From Omphiscola glabra (taxonomy: Eukaryota > Mollusca > Gastropoda > Lymnaeidae), in contig OZ024808.1 in NCBI GenBank assembly GCA_964017045.1, positions 28,986,495 through 29,050,494 of the forward strand: a stretch of 64,000 nt of DNA, given 5' to 3'. The notes under the pieces are model-generated. The model was not told the DNA's origin, did no database searches, and saw nothing but the letters and a program-made list of their open reading frames with translations. This document shows, piece by piece, positions 1 through 13,030 of this stretch; position 1 is the first letter of the stretch; each line of letters begins with the position of its first letter. The position numbers and the translations under genes are program-made.

Positions 1-364
1 AACATTTTCTTTCTCAGCTTCTGTCTACATTATAGGGATGCCAAGATGAAACAAACCAGACAATGGATTACAATTACTAAGTATTGCCCAATCTGTCATT
101 TGTCAATCTAGCCATAAACCAGCCTATTGATAGTTGGTCCAACAACTAAAAATATGTTAAAATTTAAGTTAATTTAACTTATACTTATATTATATAAAAA
201 ACAAGAAGCTATAAATCTCTATCTTCCTGACACTGATCATCTCAAGAGAGAAATTGTTAAAAGTATCGGTAGATAAAAACTTAAATATGTACTGGGTAAT
301 GTTTTGTTTAAATTTTTAAAACTCAAATTACTCAAATATGAAACCAAGAGCAGAAAGTTGTTAC
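1..364 (-). other. Intron 13 of the Munc18 paralog
   Basis: AT-rich sequence after the exon 13 donor; no exon 14 equivalent (DAIEDKLD block) is present, so it lies further left. Confidence 0.7.
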
Positions 365-3300
365 CTCTATTATATCTGTAAGATAAGGCACCCATCGAGA
401 TGTAACAAATGTGTCTTCAGAATCTCGTGGTGTACGATTAATTGGGAGATAAGACAGTAACTTTTCTTGTTTCTAGAGCAAATTTAAAATAAATATTCCT
501 AAAGATCATGTTGTTGAAATACAAATAAATGTAAATAAAATTATTGCCCTTCAATCATTTGATACTTTTAAAAAATATGGTGAATTGAAAGAAACTAGTA
601 AAGGCACAATGGTATGTTTATAATTTATATGTATCATTTTTGACATCATAAATACATAGTGCAAAAATGCATTGAAATTCATATGCCAGTTATGCTACTT
701 TGTGTGATTGTGGAAAGCTAGAATGATTTAGACTTTGTGACTCTACCATCAATTATGTTTTGAAAATCTTTTTAAAATTAAAACTAACTGGGCCACTAAA
801 GGACGTGATGTAATTATGATTTATGGGTTAAAAAAAATTAAATAGGACAGTTTGGTTAGATTCCATTTTCTTTGAGCAGAGATCTCTCAATGTTTCAAGG
901 TGGTCAATCCCATACCTTTCTCAAGAACCACTGAGCAATTTTAAAGAATCAGTCTTTCTTTTTTCTTTTAAACTTTACATGATGAGTGTGGTATGTATTT
1001 TCTTCTGGTGCAGTGCAACAGACTCTTTTGGTCTGAAAGGTTTTGGGTCCCTTGTACCAAGCAATTGTGTCTACCAATGAAGAGGCTCAAGTTGACCACA
1101 AATTAATAAGTGAGGTGGTAAAAGTAAAAATAAGATCAACATTGCTGATGTGCAAAGCTTTTATTTATGGATTCATTTAGACTGATATTTTCCTTGTAGT
1201 TCCAACTCTTTCAGCATCACTATCAGTAAGTCATATTCTTTGCTTGGTAATTTCAAAAGGCATAATTAGAATACCGGTACTTATAACATATTTGATTCAA
1301 TAAAGTTTCTTCACTGGATTGAAATCCTTTAAATATTTACCCAGAAGAGAAACATATTTTAACTACTTTTATTTAAGAATCTAAAGATATAGACTCCACC
1401 AAGATTTAAAAAAAAACTAGTAAAATTTATTTTTCTAAAACTAAAATAGAGCTAAAAAGCAAACATTTCTCTTTTTCAAAAATAAAGAAAAACTATATGA
1501 TATATGGTATGAAAGGAAGCTTAGAGAAATTGATTATGTGAAAGAAGTTTGTAAATGATTACCTCTGAAGTTAAATGTGAGAAAATGGTTGTGAAAAGAA
1601 TTTCTACACTTACACAAATGTACAAAGCAATAAATTTAGATGAATATTTAAAGTTAAATAATTCTTGTTACCGGTACTTAAAATCCATATTTTCAAATAA
1701 GTTTAGGTAAATTTCTTAAAGTGCTCAATTATCTTTAATTTTAATATATTCTTTCATTAGAAATTATCTGCTCATCCATAAAATAAATACTGGTTATAAA
1801 ACAACATTACGGTAAACAAAAAATTATAAATTTAAAAATCACTTATTTACGGATAAACACATTAAATTAGAAGATAAATGAAAGTAAAATTATAGTAGCA
1901 TATGGAATTTATTTTAAAGAAACTAAAAAAAACACACCTATCAGCAAACAGTTAAAAAAATTAGATTTGCCAAGAAGGAAAACAATATAGCCTACTTATT
2001 AGCTGACTATTAATAAAACAAAGTTTTTACTAAACCAAACAGAAAAATATAAATGAATTATTAAACACAAAGGAAGAAACATGCAGCAAAAAAGAATTAA
2101 TAGCACGCATTGGCCATGCATATTCTTACCACTGATTTGAGCTGTTCTCTGAAAGTTTAAATTTTTAATAGTTTTTTTTAAAAAAAAGATACACATGAAA
2201 ACATTTTATAAAAAATGGAATTATTATTTTTAAAAATTAAATCTCATGACAAATAGGTTCAGAAAGCACAATATTGCTAAACATGATAACAAATCATTTA
2301 AAAATTAAAGGCTTCAACACAAGAAAGGAAACATTTCTTTTCCATGCATATTGCTAGAAATGGTGGCAGTACAAGCGGCATCATCAAAGCTAAAAAAAAA
2401 TATTAGTACCATTTAGAGAGAAAAATTTAATCGTGACAAAATGTACAGTCAACAGTCAGTTTTTCTTTTAGCTATCTTGTGTATTGAAGATGTGGTTAAG
2501 ATGACTCTGAAAAAAAATCAATAAAGAAATAAGCTGCATTTTTTAACTTACCTTTTCAGTAATTGGAACATCAAGGTTCTGAGTGTTTAGGATAATGCAT
2601 TCCTCCTCTTTGGGGATTAATGCACGTTCAGCAAGCTTATTGAGGTTTTCTTTAGACATTCCTGAGAATAAATGACTTATTTATCACAAAGTAAATTTTT
2701 TATAATTATTAAACTCATTTAAAGTGCAGTTCAAAGGTTCTATAAATGTGTGATTCTTGTCCAAAAAATGTGCTAGTTATTGTATGAATGAGATGGTATT
2801 AGATACAAGTAAAATAGGACAGGGGCATTTAAACAAGGTCAGACAAATATCATCTTTTTGTACTTTTTGTAAACTTTACCAACTACCTCACTGATAATGA
2901 CTATTAAAAGCAAACTACAAAATATATAAATACAATGCTATCTCTAAATCTAATATTTAAAATATATAAATAATACTCATTTTAAGTCAGTAAGACAAAT
3001 GCTTATCATTAGCATTCTTATGTTCTGCACAATTTTAGCTACAAATTTAAGAGTATAGTATAAATGCTCATATACATATTCTTAACATTTGCTTCCCTAT
3101 ATCAGTTAGAGAATTCCCATATTTTCAGAAGCGACAACATCCACTTTTGCTAAAAGATTTTAAAAAATTCTTTAAGTCTTTAAAAAGGCATAATACTAAC
3201 AGTTATTAATGTATGAAACTGCATTTTCTATTCCACCAATCAAGTAAAAGTGTTTGAATTTGCTCACCTGCCTGACATATAACATGTAGCAAGATGATGC

Positions 3301-6300
3301 GTATTTTATCAAAAGTTGTGATGGTCTCATCAAGAAGAATGCCTCTGATGTTTTTCAAATGATCCTTGATTTTCTCCCCATTACCATCAACATCCATAGC
3401 CTGGTCCTAGATTTTTTTTAAAGATGAATTGGAATTTTAAGTAACAGTATGAATTATATAGTCCTAGTTGAATAATCATTTATTTACTAATTCAAAGATA
3501 AATGAAAATGAAAAAAAAAATATTTTTCCAGATAAATATAATGGCATTCTATTTTATAGGATAGGCTTATGTGCTAGGATAGGCTTATGTGCTAGGATAG
3601 GCTTATGTGCTAGGATAGGCTTATGTGCCTGTTACAGGGACTGAAACTGTTTTGTCCTTCAGCATTTTGCTCCTCCCTGAAAGTAGCTGCTGCTTAAATA
3701 CCCTAATGGAGCTAATGAGATTTATTGATAGATGAGTGCAAGTGGGATTTATTTGAGCCCTGTACACCTGGAAATGAGTTGCAGAACTTGAAAGGACAGT
3801 CGAACTCCCCAGAAAGAGAGAACGTCTGACCTATACCCCAGGCATTCCGCCTTATGTGGAACCTACACATCCCAATATATGTTTGGCACTGAATGACACG
3901 GCAGTGACAAAACACAGCCCTGCACATGTTCAGAAAGCGGCTGCCCTGGAGACCATAGAACTAATAGAAGGGTTTGCTGAAACACCAGTGAAATTTTTCA
4001 CGGATGAAGCAGCCAACACTAGAGAAAGAAATGCAGGGTACAGTGCGCTCATCCAATACCCCGTAGGAGGGCAAAAAAATTAGGAGTTTTCATGGCCCTG
4101 TGGGACTGCAGCATCAAATTTCATTGCAAAGCTAGAAGCTATTCACAAGCACTGGAAAGTGTGCATGGCATGCTGCAGAGTTAGGAGCTTGTCGGCCTCT
4201 TGAGATCTTGAATAAGGAAGCAATACCCTTCACTTAGTTAGCGCCATCTTAGATGACGTGGACAAGATTGGAAAGATCTGAGGCAAAGTAACAGTACAAT
4301 GGATACAGAGACATGTAAACATCAGAGGCAACAAAAAATCAGGCATCCTGGCTAAAACTCGGGCTGCCCAGCGTCAGTCAGAAGATCCAGTCACTTACCT
4401 TGGTGTTAAGAAATGGTACAAGCAATGGGCAGATAGCACAATAGCCAGAGGTGTCTACACATGCCACATACTAGCAAACAAGAAAACTGGTGGAAATTTG
4501 GTTGCCGACATTAGAGCCTGGTGACCTAAATGAGAACCGAGCCCTACCGCTACCCTACTAATGCATACGTTCACAGGCTGGACAACAACAGGGACCGGAT
4601 CTGCTGGCATTGCAGCCTGGTCCCAGAAAATCCGGCACATCTGCTGACCGAATGCCCAGCACTAGATGTTGCAGGGGAGCCAGTGAGCGGGAGATTCCTA
4701 CATTAAAAGAAAGTTATATGGCATGGCCCAGGAGATGGAGCTGGTTGTCAATGTACTTGCTGGGGCTTTAAGAGCGTAAGCTCAAGCCTCAACCAGAATA
4801 TGTGTTAGTTACCTGTTCCACTTTGCACAACCTCTCCACTTGAGTGGAGTAAAGATGCATGCACTCCTCAGCAAGAGCAGAGTGGGCGGCAAATTTACTT
4901 AATTCTCTTTGATACTCTGGAGCTGCTTTTATCATTTGGTTAAGGTCTCGAATGCTGGCCTTCTCAGATGTCTTCATAGCCCTGGTATCAGCAAACTGCT
5001 TCAATTTCTTACTCACTTCTCTGAAAATTTCAAAATAACAATAAAATCAAATCATTGTGCAAGCGACAGACCAATGTAAAATGCAAATATAAATAAACAT
5101 ATAATCCAAAAAAACAAAGAAGATAACAAAATATGTTTTATTAACTTTAGAATACTTAATTATACTTATAAAAAGATTTAATATAGGAATTTAAATTATT
5201 GTTTGTTAATTTATTAAAATTTAATTACAGTGTTTTAATGTTATCAATCATACAGTACATTGCATGTAATTTGATTAATTTGAATTATAACATTACAGTT
5301 AGTGAAAAAATTGTGACATATAACAATACCTAAATTTAAAAAAAAATAATTAGGAAAAAAAAATAAAAAACTCCAATTGCTAAAAACTTACTGCAAAACA
5401 ATGGCTATGTGTTTGTGCCGTAACTCAACCCAAAGGGAATCTTTTTCATCAAGCCTACATTGTTTCTCCTCCGTTTCATCCCCACTTGAGTTTGAATATC
5501 TGTAAAATTTATTAATTTTATTTAAGCTAAGCACTGTGTTCAAAATTCAGAAATATAATGATGGTAGGTAATAGTAATAATGCTAAAAACTGACTTTTCA
5601 TTAAGCAATAATTGCAAGTAATAAAGTGAAATATAACTTTTATGCAATGTCATTTAAAATATATAAAAAAAGAGCAAATTATTTGGAAATTATTTTTGGC
5701 ATTTTGTATGGTATGCTAAAATCAAAAGAAAATTTGTTTTTAAACGTAGATAATGCAAAAGTCTCCTTGAAACATACAGTTTTACATTTTTCCAAATAAC
5801 CATCAATGTTAAAAAATTATTTTATAAAACCTTCTTTTAAATGGAACAAATCTTACTTATAGATATCATTTGCTATAGGCAGTAGATCATAAGCCATTGC
5901 CTGAAATGTCAATTCATGAAGCAGAGGTGAGATTGGATCAAACCCTCTGTCTAGTACCAGTAGGATAGAGTTTTCTTTCTGGTGGCCCTAGCACAATATT
6001 AAGAGGCATCAAAATCAAACTAATATTTTTCTTTATAGTAAAACATCAGACTCATATCAATTAAATTTTATGAGTATAATATGTAATTTTACAGAACAGA
6101 ATTAAGCTTTTAACATTTTTAAAAAAAATGACAATGCATGGATGATTGAATCTAAAAACTTAATGGTGGCATACAACATTAATACAATCCGATAGAATCT
6201 ACAATTCTATCTTATTTAGAGAATTCTAAACAATTTTTATTCTGACCACCGGTACTTATCGTTATAATGGCTTTAAAATGAAATGGATAAGGATTGCATA

Positions 6301-9300
6301 TGAAATATATTTGAAAATCAAGCACACCCCTACAACTAACTTGATATTCATATTCTGGAAGTAGGAGATAAATTGAGGATGGGTGATATTTTTTAATCAT
6401 ATCTCTAAAAAAAAAATTCTGTTAAATGCAACCTTTGGTTATATTTTAAGATCTAAAACCCTCATGACACCCATTTTATTGTTGTCCTTTTAAAAATCAA
6501 GTTTTTCCTTGAAAACCCTTGGTTATATTTTAATACGGTAGGCCTATCTAAAACACTCACCACACCCATTTTATCGTCATCCTTCTTATAAAAATCAAGT
6601 TTTTCCTTGATAAGCTTTGCAAAATCTTCATTCTGTTTAAAGGCTCTGTAAATCATTAGTTGAAGAGGAAGAAAATAATTTATAATACCGGTACTCCTTT
6701 TATAAAGTAATGAGCAACATTTTGGAAATGTTATATGATGAAACAACAAATAGCTAAGTGCTAAACAATGAAATAATTCATTACATTCAATTGTTTTTTA
6801 ACAGGTTTAGATCTAAACAAATTAAATTATTACTTTTTATAAATTTTTCAAAGTAATAAATAAACTTACGATCTGTATCTGACAGTTGGGTATTCCCCTA
6901 AAGTAACACACAAAGTGGCAATTTGATCAGCACATCTGTTTAGATTAGTAACATGCTCTGATGACTTGTTTGGGCTGTAGTAGAACTTGAAGACTTCCCG
7001 TGAGTCTAGAGAATACACCTAGAAATACAATGTGATGTATATTAACTGCAATTATTCATTTAAAACATAACTGATTGAAATGACATTGTTATTTAAAATA
7101 TTTTTATTTGGAGTTTCTTGAAAAAGAGTTTTTCAACGTCTAGGTCTATTTATTAGTTTTATACATTGATGCTGTGAAGGGATAGGGTGTGGCAATGAGT
7201 TTTCCCATTACTGAAAAGTTAAAAAACCCATTAATATCTCAATTTTGTGTTATAAGTTATGAGGGTAAAAATATTAATTTAGTGATACTGATTTAAGCTA
7301 GGGAAGAAGACGCATTATTATACTTCTATTTTAAAAGCAGCTCCCAGTGATGTCCTCTTAATGACTTACTTAATGATTAAAAAATTCGATAAGAGTAACC
7401 TATTTTTCCTTAAAGAAAAGAGTAAAGCAGAAATAAAAAAAAACATCTTGCGCAAAAATTAAAGTTATTTCTCCTGTCCCACTTATCAATAAAAATGAGA
7501 AGGTGCTTCATTACCAAAGTTCATAGTATTTGAAATTACATAAGAGTTTAATTTTTTTTAAAATCTGAACTAAGTATTAGAATACTGTTCATAAACAAAA
7601 TGATTAAAGTGGTTAACTGCTCACCTGAGATTCCATGGGGTAAAATGACACATAAATTTCTTTCAATGTTTTCAAAAACTTTGCAACACGTGCTTTGCAC
7701 AGCAAGTTGAAAAGCTCATCAGGGCAAGCTGAAATGAAAGGAATTAAATTTAGAATATACTTATCATGTCACTAAAAAATTAGATATTTTATTAGTATTT
7801 TCATACTAGGATCAACAACTAGTAACTTTGTCCATAACTGCTCATTCCTGCCAAAGACAATCAGGGACTGGAACAAGCTTCCAAAGGGAACAGCTGAGGT
7901 GACAACACTTGACATATTTGCATCTATTGCCTCAGGCCTTCCAACCGCCAGTTCATGATACCCTCGCTTAGTAGCCCTTGCAACCAGTCAAATATCCTCT
8001 TCAACACCAGGCACAGAAACATTGCAAATCCCATCTACATGCCTAGGAGCCAGAATGATCAATAAATTGATCCTTAATATATAGAAGAGGAAGAGAACTA
8101 ATTTAAGCTAGATTAAGTAACATACTTCACCTTCATTAAAAAAAACATGAGCAGCTTTATATAAAGATTTTGTAGGATCCAGAAAGTCATTTGTAAGTTC
8201 TGTTATTGACTATTGAGTGAAATGGAAAATAAAATGAAAGTACATGTATATTTTATTATCACAATATATGACACACACTTAAATTTTTTTTAAAAAGGAA
8301 AAGCAATTTATTTTATCCCAATTAAAATTCAAAATCAATTAAGAACATTATTTTAAAATTTGATTATTTTTTCTATTACCTTTTCATTTGGAGTAATAAA
8401 GTAAACAGCCTCCAGTAAAGGAAGTGGTTCCCTTTTCTTATACAAATCCTCCACAACTAAAAATTAATACCAAGTAAAATTATTATTTAAACAAATACAT
8501 TATTTTACAGTTGAAATGTAATTATTTTTAAACATTCTTGTAGCTTCGTTAACTAATATAATTATTTAAAAGGAAGTTCTTTATGATATGTCATAGAGGT
8601 AAATGTAAACATGATGAATTTCAAACAATGGAAACATACGTGTTATCCCTTCAGATACAATGTCATACATAGCACAGCTTTTGTTGAGAATTTGTGTGCA
8701 GAAACTGTCTAGAATGAGGACTTTCCATTCTTTGTTTTTTTTAATCAACCTTAGTTCTTTTAGAATATCTGCTCATTTTTTGGCAAGGGAATAAAAGGAG
8801 TAAATAATACGTGTGATTAAAATAAATTAACTGAAATAACAAATATGTCAGTAAAATTTCAGTCCCAGGACGGGATCTTTCACCGGGGTATAAGAACACA
8901 TTGCTACTGGCATAAAATATTTTTAGGGCCTGCAAATTAGGCAAAACAAAATTGAAAAGACGAAATTAATAAGGAAAAAAGAGCACAAGGCAAACATTAA
9001 AAAGTTATAAAAATTTCAGCACATTGCACTATTCATCAATGTCTTAAATAGTTTATACACAGCATTAGCCTATAGATAAGATGACATATTTTATTTCTGA
9101 CTTCTTAAAATATGTAAAACGAAGTAAAGTATAAAATGCCTTGCCTTCTACTCTGTGGTATGTTAATTTCGATATTGCACTAAATGGTACAGAAGTAAGG
9201 GGCCATTCATAAATGCAATCAAATTTTGCTGATTTTTTACACCCCCCCCCCTTTCCCTCATTGTCACATAAAGTTAGACACTCCTTCAAAAATAAAGTCA

Positions 9301-11283
9301 CAAATCTCTCCACCCCCCCACCACTTTTTAAAAATTCCCTGTGTCCACTACTGTCCTTTACAAACCATAAGAAATTCACCTCCCATGGATATCCAATAGC
9401 TGCACCTGTTTCAAAAACATTTCACTAGAACAGTAGTTCTTAACCAGGAGTAAAAGTACCTCACTAGCCCAAGGTGCGGAAAACCAGAAAATTGTATTTG
9501 TTGCTAGTTGCTGCTGCTCTAAATTTTGTGTGTGTGTAAAATCAGATGTTATGCATTAATTGTTTATTCTGGTGTCTTTTGTTTGGACATTACTTGTATT
9601 GGTAGCATTGGTAATTTTTTCCCTTATTTATAAAAAGTATGTTAAAGAAATAAAACTACGATAACTAAATTATTTAATATTTTTATATTTTTTATGTTAT
9701 TACAATATAATTTATACAGTGGGGGAATGTTTAAAATGGAGTGGGCCTGCAGCACTGCAAAAAAGTTAAGAATCCCTGCCCTAGAGCATTTACTAAGATC
9801 ACCACCCCTACCCACCCCTGGGGTCAACCATTATTTTCGTTCCATCCCACTTCATGTGATAGCGGATAGCGTCTCCACATTAGCACATAAATTCTCTTGA
9901 CTGTCAATGTCACTACACCCATTTTCTCCTCTTCCGTAACTAGATCAGAGGCCATTTTTCTGACCTTGCATACCTGTACTGATTCTCTCAGTGACCGTAG
10001 TTTAAAAATACAATAATTATAATTGTATTAAAGAATAATGTAACAAAATGCCTGTAATTTAGGGTTATTAAGTGCAGATTTTAAAAATAATATTCCGCTT
10101 TTCATGTGACGTCACATTGCTTAAGCCCCCCTCTCCCGCGTCACACATCATCACAAAAATGTGACCCCCCCCCCCTTTTTTTTCCCCACTAGACGCATGA
10201 CATCGTTTATGGATGGCCCCCTAAGGAAGAGTAAGTGGTAATGACAGGAGATTAATGGAGTGAAAGGGCAGGTGAAGGGAGAAAGGGTGGATGAAGGGAG
10301 AAAAGGCAGGTGAAGGGTGAAAGGGCAGGTGAAGGGAGAAAGGGCAGAGGAGGGGAGTGGGAAACATAAAAGATGTAGAGGGGAGGGCAGGTTTGGATAG
10401 GGGGGAAGGGGGACACTAGGTATTTTTGTGTAAAAGTTATAGGTTTAGTAAAAGATGAGTGAGATAGGGTGATAAAGGGTATGGGGTAGATAGAATATAG
10501 GAGGGAAGAATACCTGGTAGAGGGAAGAAGAAGGTAAGGGTGTGAGGGCAGGGGGTGGAAGGGGGATATGGCAGGGAAATGGAGGGTGGAGGATGGTGAC
10601 AGAAGAGGGTTAAGGGAAGAAGAGCGCTGTTTGGGCTGGAAAAGGGGAAGACAGATTACAAGTGTGGTGGGGTGGTTATAGTTTAGGTGTTATGGAGGAG
10701 ATGAGATGGTAGGGCTACATTGGTGGTAAGTCGTGGTAGGTTAGGGTAGTGATGAGTGTGAGCCTCTGTTATTAAAAATCCTGTTGTTCGGAGGCAACCA
10801 ATGAAACTTGAATTTAATTTCTTCTTTTTGTTTTCTAAATTTTAACATGTACGCTATAACTAAATATAGTATATACAGTATATAGTTAATATAGGCATAA
10901 GTAATAACTTCATTAAGTAATGACTATTTATTTTAGTAAAGAAGTAGAAGAAATCTATGGATTTTAATATTTTAAGTTTAAGTAAGTCAAATTAAGTTAA
11001 AGGAATAACTTATTAAATTATGACTTATATTTAATATTAGTACAGTAAAGTAATCCCTACGCCTACACTACTATTTCTTCTTTATTATTATTCTACTTGA
11101 CTACTTGACTTATATATTTTTGTACAATTACTTGAATTACAAGAATATTAATACCCAAAAGCTGAAATTTAAATAAAAGGCATTAAAATGAGTAATGGCC
11201 TTTAAAAACCAATTTGAACTGTTTTAAAACAATATTTCATATAGAATTAGCTTACTTTCTCGTACTGCAGCCTTTAAAACCAT
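365..11283 (-). CDS. Divergent Munc18-like paralog, 13 exons in window, 3' end beyond left edge
   Basis: Second Sec1/Munc18-family gene, head-to-tail downstream of the first. Exons (first to last): 11256-11283, 8640-8768, 8380-8456, 8131-8209, 7625-7728, 6870-7018, 6561-6645, 5857-5987, 5392-5499, 4813-5020, 3268-3406, 2552-2661, 365-472; together 1455 nt, 485 codons, open throughout with GT-AG introns. Intron positions and phases equal those of the neighbour; only exon 2 (one codon shorter) and exon 13 (two codons shorter) differ in length. The start has A at -3 and G at +4. Conserved blocks include [45 protein letters not shown] and [10 protein letters not shown]. The syntaxin-contact lysine (rat K46) is alanine here (residue 42), and rat M38/R39 are T/Q, while D34, E59 and E66 equivalents remain. 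Three terminal exons equivalent to 14-16 of the neighbour should lie left of position 1. Intact frame and splice sites argue for a functional, diverged duplicate; expression and partner are unknown. Confidence 0.88.
3561..3628. repeat. 18-bp tandem repeat, 4 units
   Basis: ATAGGCTTATGTGCTAGG; in intron 10 of the Munc18 paralog just left of the LINE fragment. Confidence 0.93.
3700..4810 (+). mobile_element. LINE 3' region with RNase H domain, degenerate, in Munc18-paralog intron 10
   Basis: Plus-strand (antisense to the host gene). Pieces readable across frames: an RNase H start with [20 protein letters not shown] (acidic position retained in TDE), a later WI(Q)[10 protein letters not shown] block with LAKT, then a CCHC-like C-terminal HCxL...HLLTECP zinc knuckle. 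Frameshifts and stops make it dead. Homologous to 40350-40790. The homology between the two copies runs to base 4810, directly abutting the exon 10 splice donor. Confidence 0.8.
6462..6520 (-). pseudogene. Partial, broken duplicate of exon 7 of the Munc18 paralog
   Basis: Carries the 3' part of exon 7 (shared AATCAAGTTTTTCCTTGA and CACCCATTTTAT in plus orientation) plus the adjacent intron start, lying just downstream of the real exon at 6561-6645. It has indels that shift the frame, and the donor GTGAGT has become CATGAG, so it cannot act as an exon with that donor. Confidence 0.8.
7815..8080 (+). mobile_element. 3' fragment of a Jockey/CR1-type LINE
   Basis: Reads [15 protein letters not shown] then [14 protein letters not shown] with a short untranslated tail. 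The same tail occurs at 46840-47290 (plus) and, shortened, at 45900-46454 and 58990-59095 (minus). Lies in intron 4 of the Munc18 paralog, antisense. Confidence 0.75.
9199..10221. mobile_element. TIR element with TAA target duplication, carrying a nested hAT-like copy
   Basis: Left end GGGGCCATTCATAAATG, right end inverse of GGGGGCCATCCATAAACG, each flanked by TAA (9196-9198, 10222-10224). No transposase frame recognised. Poly-C tracts and CATGTGACGTCAC inside. Confidence 0.65.
9431..9778. mobile_element. hAT-like copy nested in the TAA element
   Basis: CAGTAGTTCTTAACC at left and GTTAAGAATCCCTG at right are imperfect inverted ends; flanks CACTAGAA and CCCTAGAG agree at 6 of 8. Includes an AT-rich core. 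Old copy. Confidence 0.6.
10205..10680. repeat. G-rich purine tract
   Basis: Long plus-strand run of G and A with imperfect AGGGCAGGTGAAGGGAGAA units at the left and less ordered GGGAGG sequence to the right. Confidence 0.8.
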
Positions 11284-11627
11284 TGTTGGTGTTGGTAAAC
11301 AAACTTTAACTGAAAATCAATAATTGTTAAAAAGTTGCGACAGCTACGCCCATTTTTGTCGAAACAAAGCTTGTTACAAATCAACTTAACTGAATAAAAT
11401 ACGAAACAAAACAAATGCATTAAAATCCTAAATTATTATAAAAGCTATTTGACTTTAAATAATATCTGTAATTAAAGCAGAAAATAATACTAAAAAGACG
11501 GGGGAGGGGGGAAATATTTTTCAAAATTGAAGTCAGGCTGAAATCTTTTATTTTCCTTCTATCATATTATTGACTTTGAGTATTTAGTTGGCCATAAATA
11601 ATATAAAAAATAAAGGAAATAAAAGAA

Positions 11628-11730
11628 AGGATTCGTCAGAGCAATTGGGCAATATGATGACCTCCTGACGTCTGTTAAAAGCGCAAACTTGAGTGGTATG
11701 GCCACGTGACCAGAAAACAAGGGCTCATTT
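11628..11730 (+). mobile_element. Small fragment of the same LINE family
   Basis: Nearly identical to 20690-20792 inside the 419-aa RT frame (shared stretches such as GACCTCCTGACGTCTGTTAA and CTTGAGTGGTATGGCCAC), with small indels that break the frame. It stops abruptly at the GTCACTTTGTCG array, truncated at both ends. Confidence 0.85.
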
Positions 11731-11815
11731 GTCACTTTGTCGTTTTGTCACCTTGTCGTTTTGTCACTTGTCGTTTTGTCAACTTGTCGTTTTGTCACTT
11801 GTTTTGTCTGGTTAC
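11725..11815 (+). repeat. GTCGTTTTGTCAC short tandem array, copy 1
   Basis: About six units of CTTGTCGTTTTGTCAC with small variations, followed by GTCTGGTTACC. Confidence 0.8.
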
Positions 11816-12903
11816 CGTTGCAAACATGATAAACTCGTGCGGCGGTCACATCAAAGAGCTTTGATGTTCGCAGCGATGGGTTTGAAATATTGTTACTTTC
11901 TTAGTGGAGTCGTCCGCCTAATTCTGTGTTAATCGTGATGAAAAATAACTTGAGTTTGACACATGTGCTCTAGTAGCTGGAGTTGGTGTTCAACAGTGTA
12001 GTGCTGTGTTAGTGCAGTTTCCTGTACAGTATAATTAGATAGTAATAGACCTTTTGAGATCCTAATCTTATGCATACTAACAGACATACTTGAGATAATA
12101 ATTAAAAACTTTAATTAATTACACATTTTATTTTTAATTACTGTAATTAGTAATTGTAATTAATTACTATCCATGTAATTGTCCTTTTTTAATTGCTCAG
12201 TAAATGTTTATTTGCAGAGCAAAAGTGAAAATACTAAATAGCAGATTACATCCTTATGAATATAGTGTCATGGTATACAACATACTCATATAGTACTTTG
12301 ACCCAATATGACATACAATTTGTCTCCAAAGAATGAGCAAGCTGAACATTATAATTTAAATTATGTCATGGTTGCTCATACACACAGACAATCACTGATA
12401 TTTTTAAGGGTCTGCTACAAAATATGATTGAGTATTCAAATATACAGTAAAATCATTTAATGAACTTCTCTGACTTTCTTGTATAACAATAAAATCCAAA
12501 AGCGGGTTCCCAAAAATGTGCATGTACTGCACTGTAAAAGGAAATATATCTTACTAAAACAATGTTGATGTTTAAGTTATTGAAACAAATGAACAAAAAT
12601 CCCCAAAATAATTTTTTTTTAAATTTAAAAAAAAAAAAAGTAATTGTAATTACAGGTCAATAGTGGAGTAATTTGTAATGGTAATTAAGTACACTTTTGA
12701 ATGAAGTAATGTAAATTGTAGATAATTAAAATATAGGTCATGTAGTTCTAATGGTAATTAATCACATTTTAATGTAATTATGCGCAAGTCTGATAACCGA
12801 ATAACGTGTTTCTCCAACGATAAGGAATGTAAAATATCTTAAAAAGTGGACCTTACTTTATTGTATGTAAGGCATTAAAGACGGTGGATGAGTTGGCGTT
12901 GAA

Positions 12904-13006
12904 AACTTGTCGTTTTGTCACTTTGTTGTTTTGTCACTTGTCATTTTGTCGTTTTGTCACCTTGTCGTTTTGTCACTTGTCGTTTTGTCTTTTTGTCTGG
13001 TTACCA
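12904..13006 (+). repeat. GTCGTTTTGTCAC short tandem array, copy 2
   Basis: Same unit as at 11725-11815 and the same following GTCTGGTTACC, so the two are copies of one dispersed element. Confidence 0.8.
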
Positions 13007-13030
13007 ATGCGAGGTACCAGTAGCGTGCAA

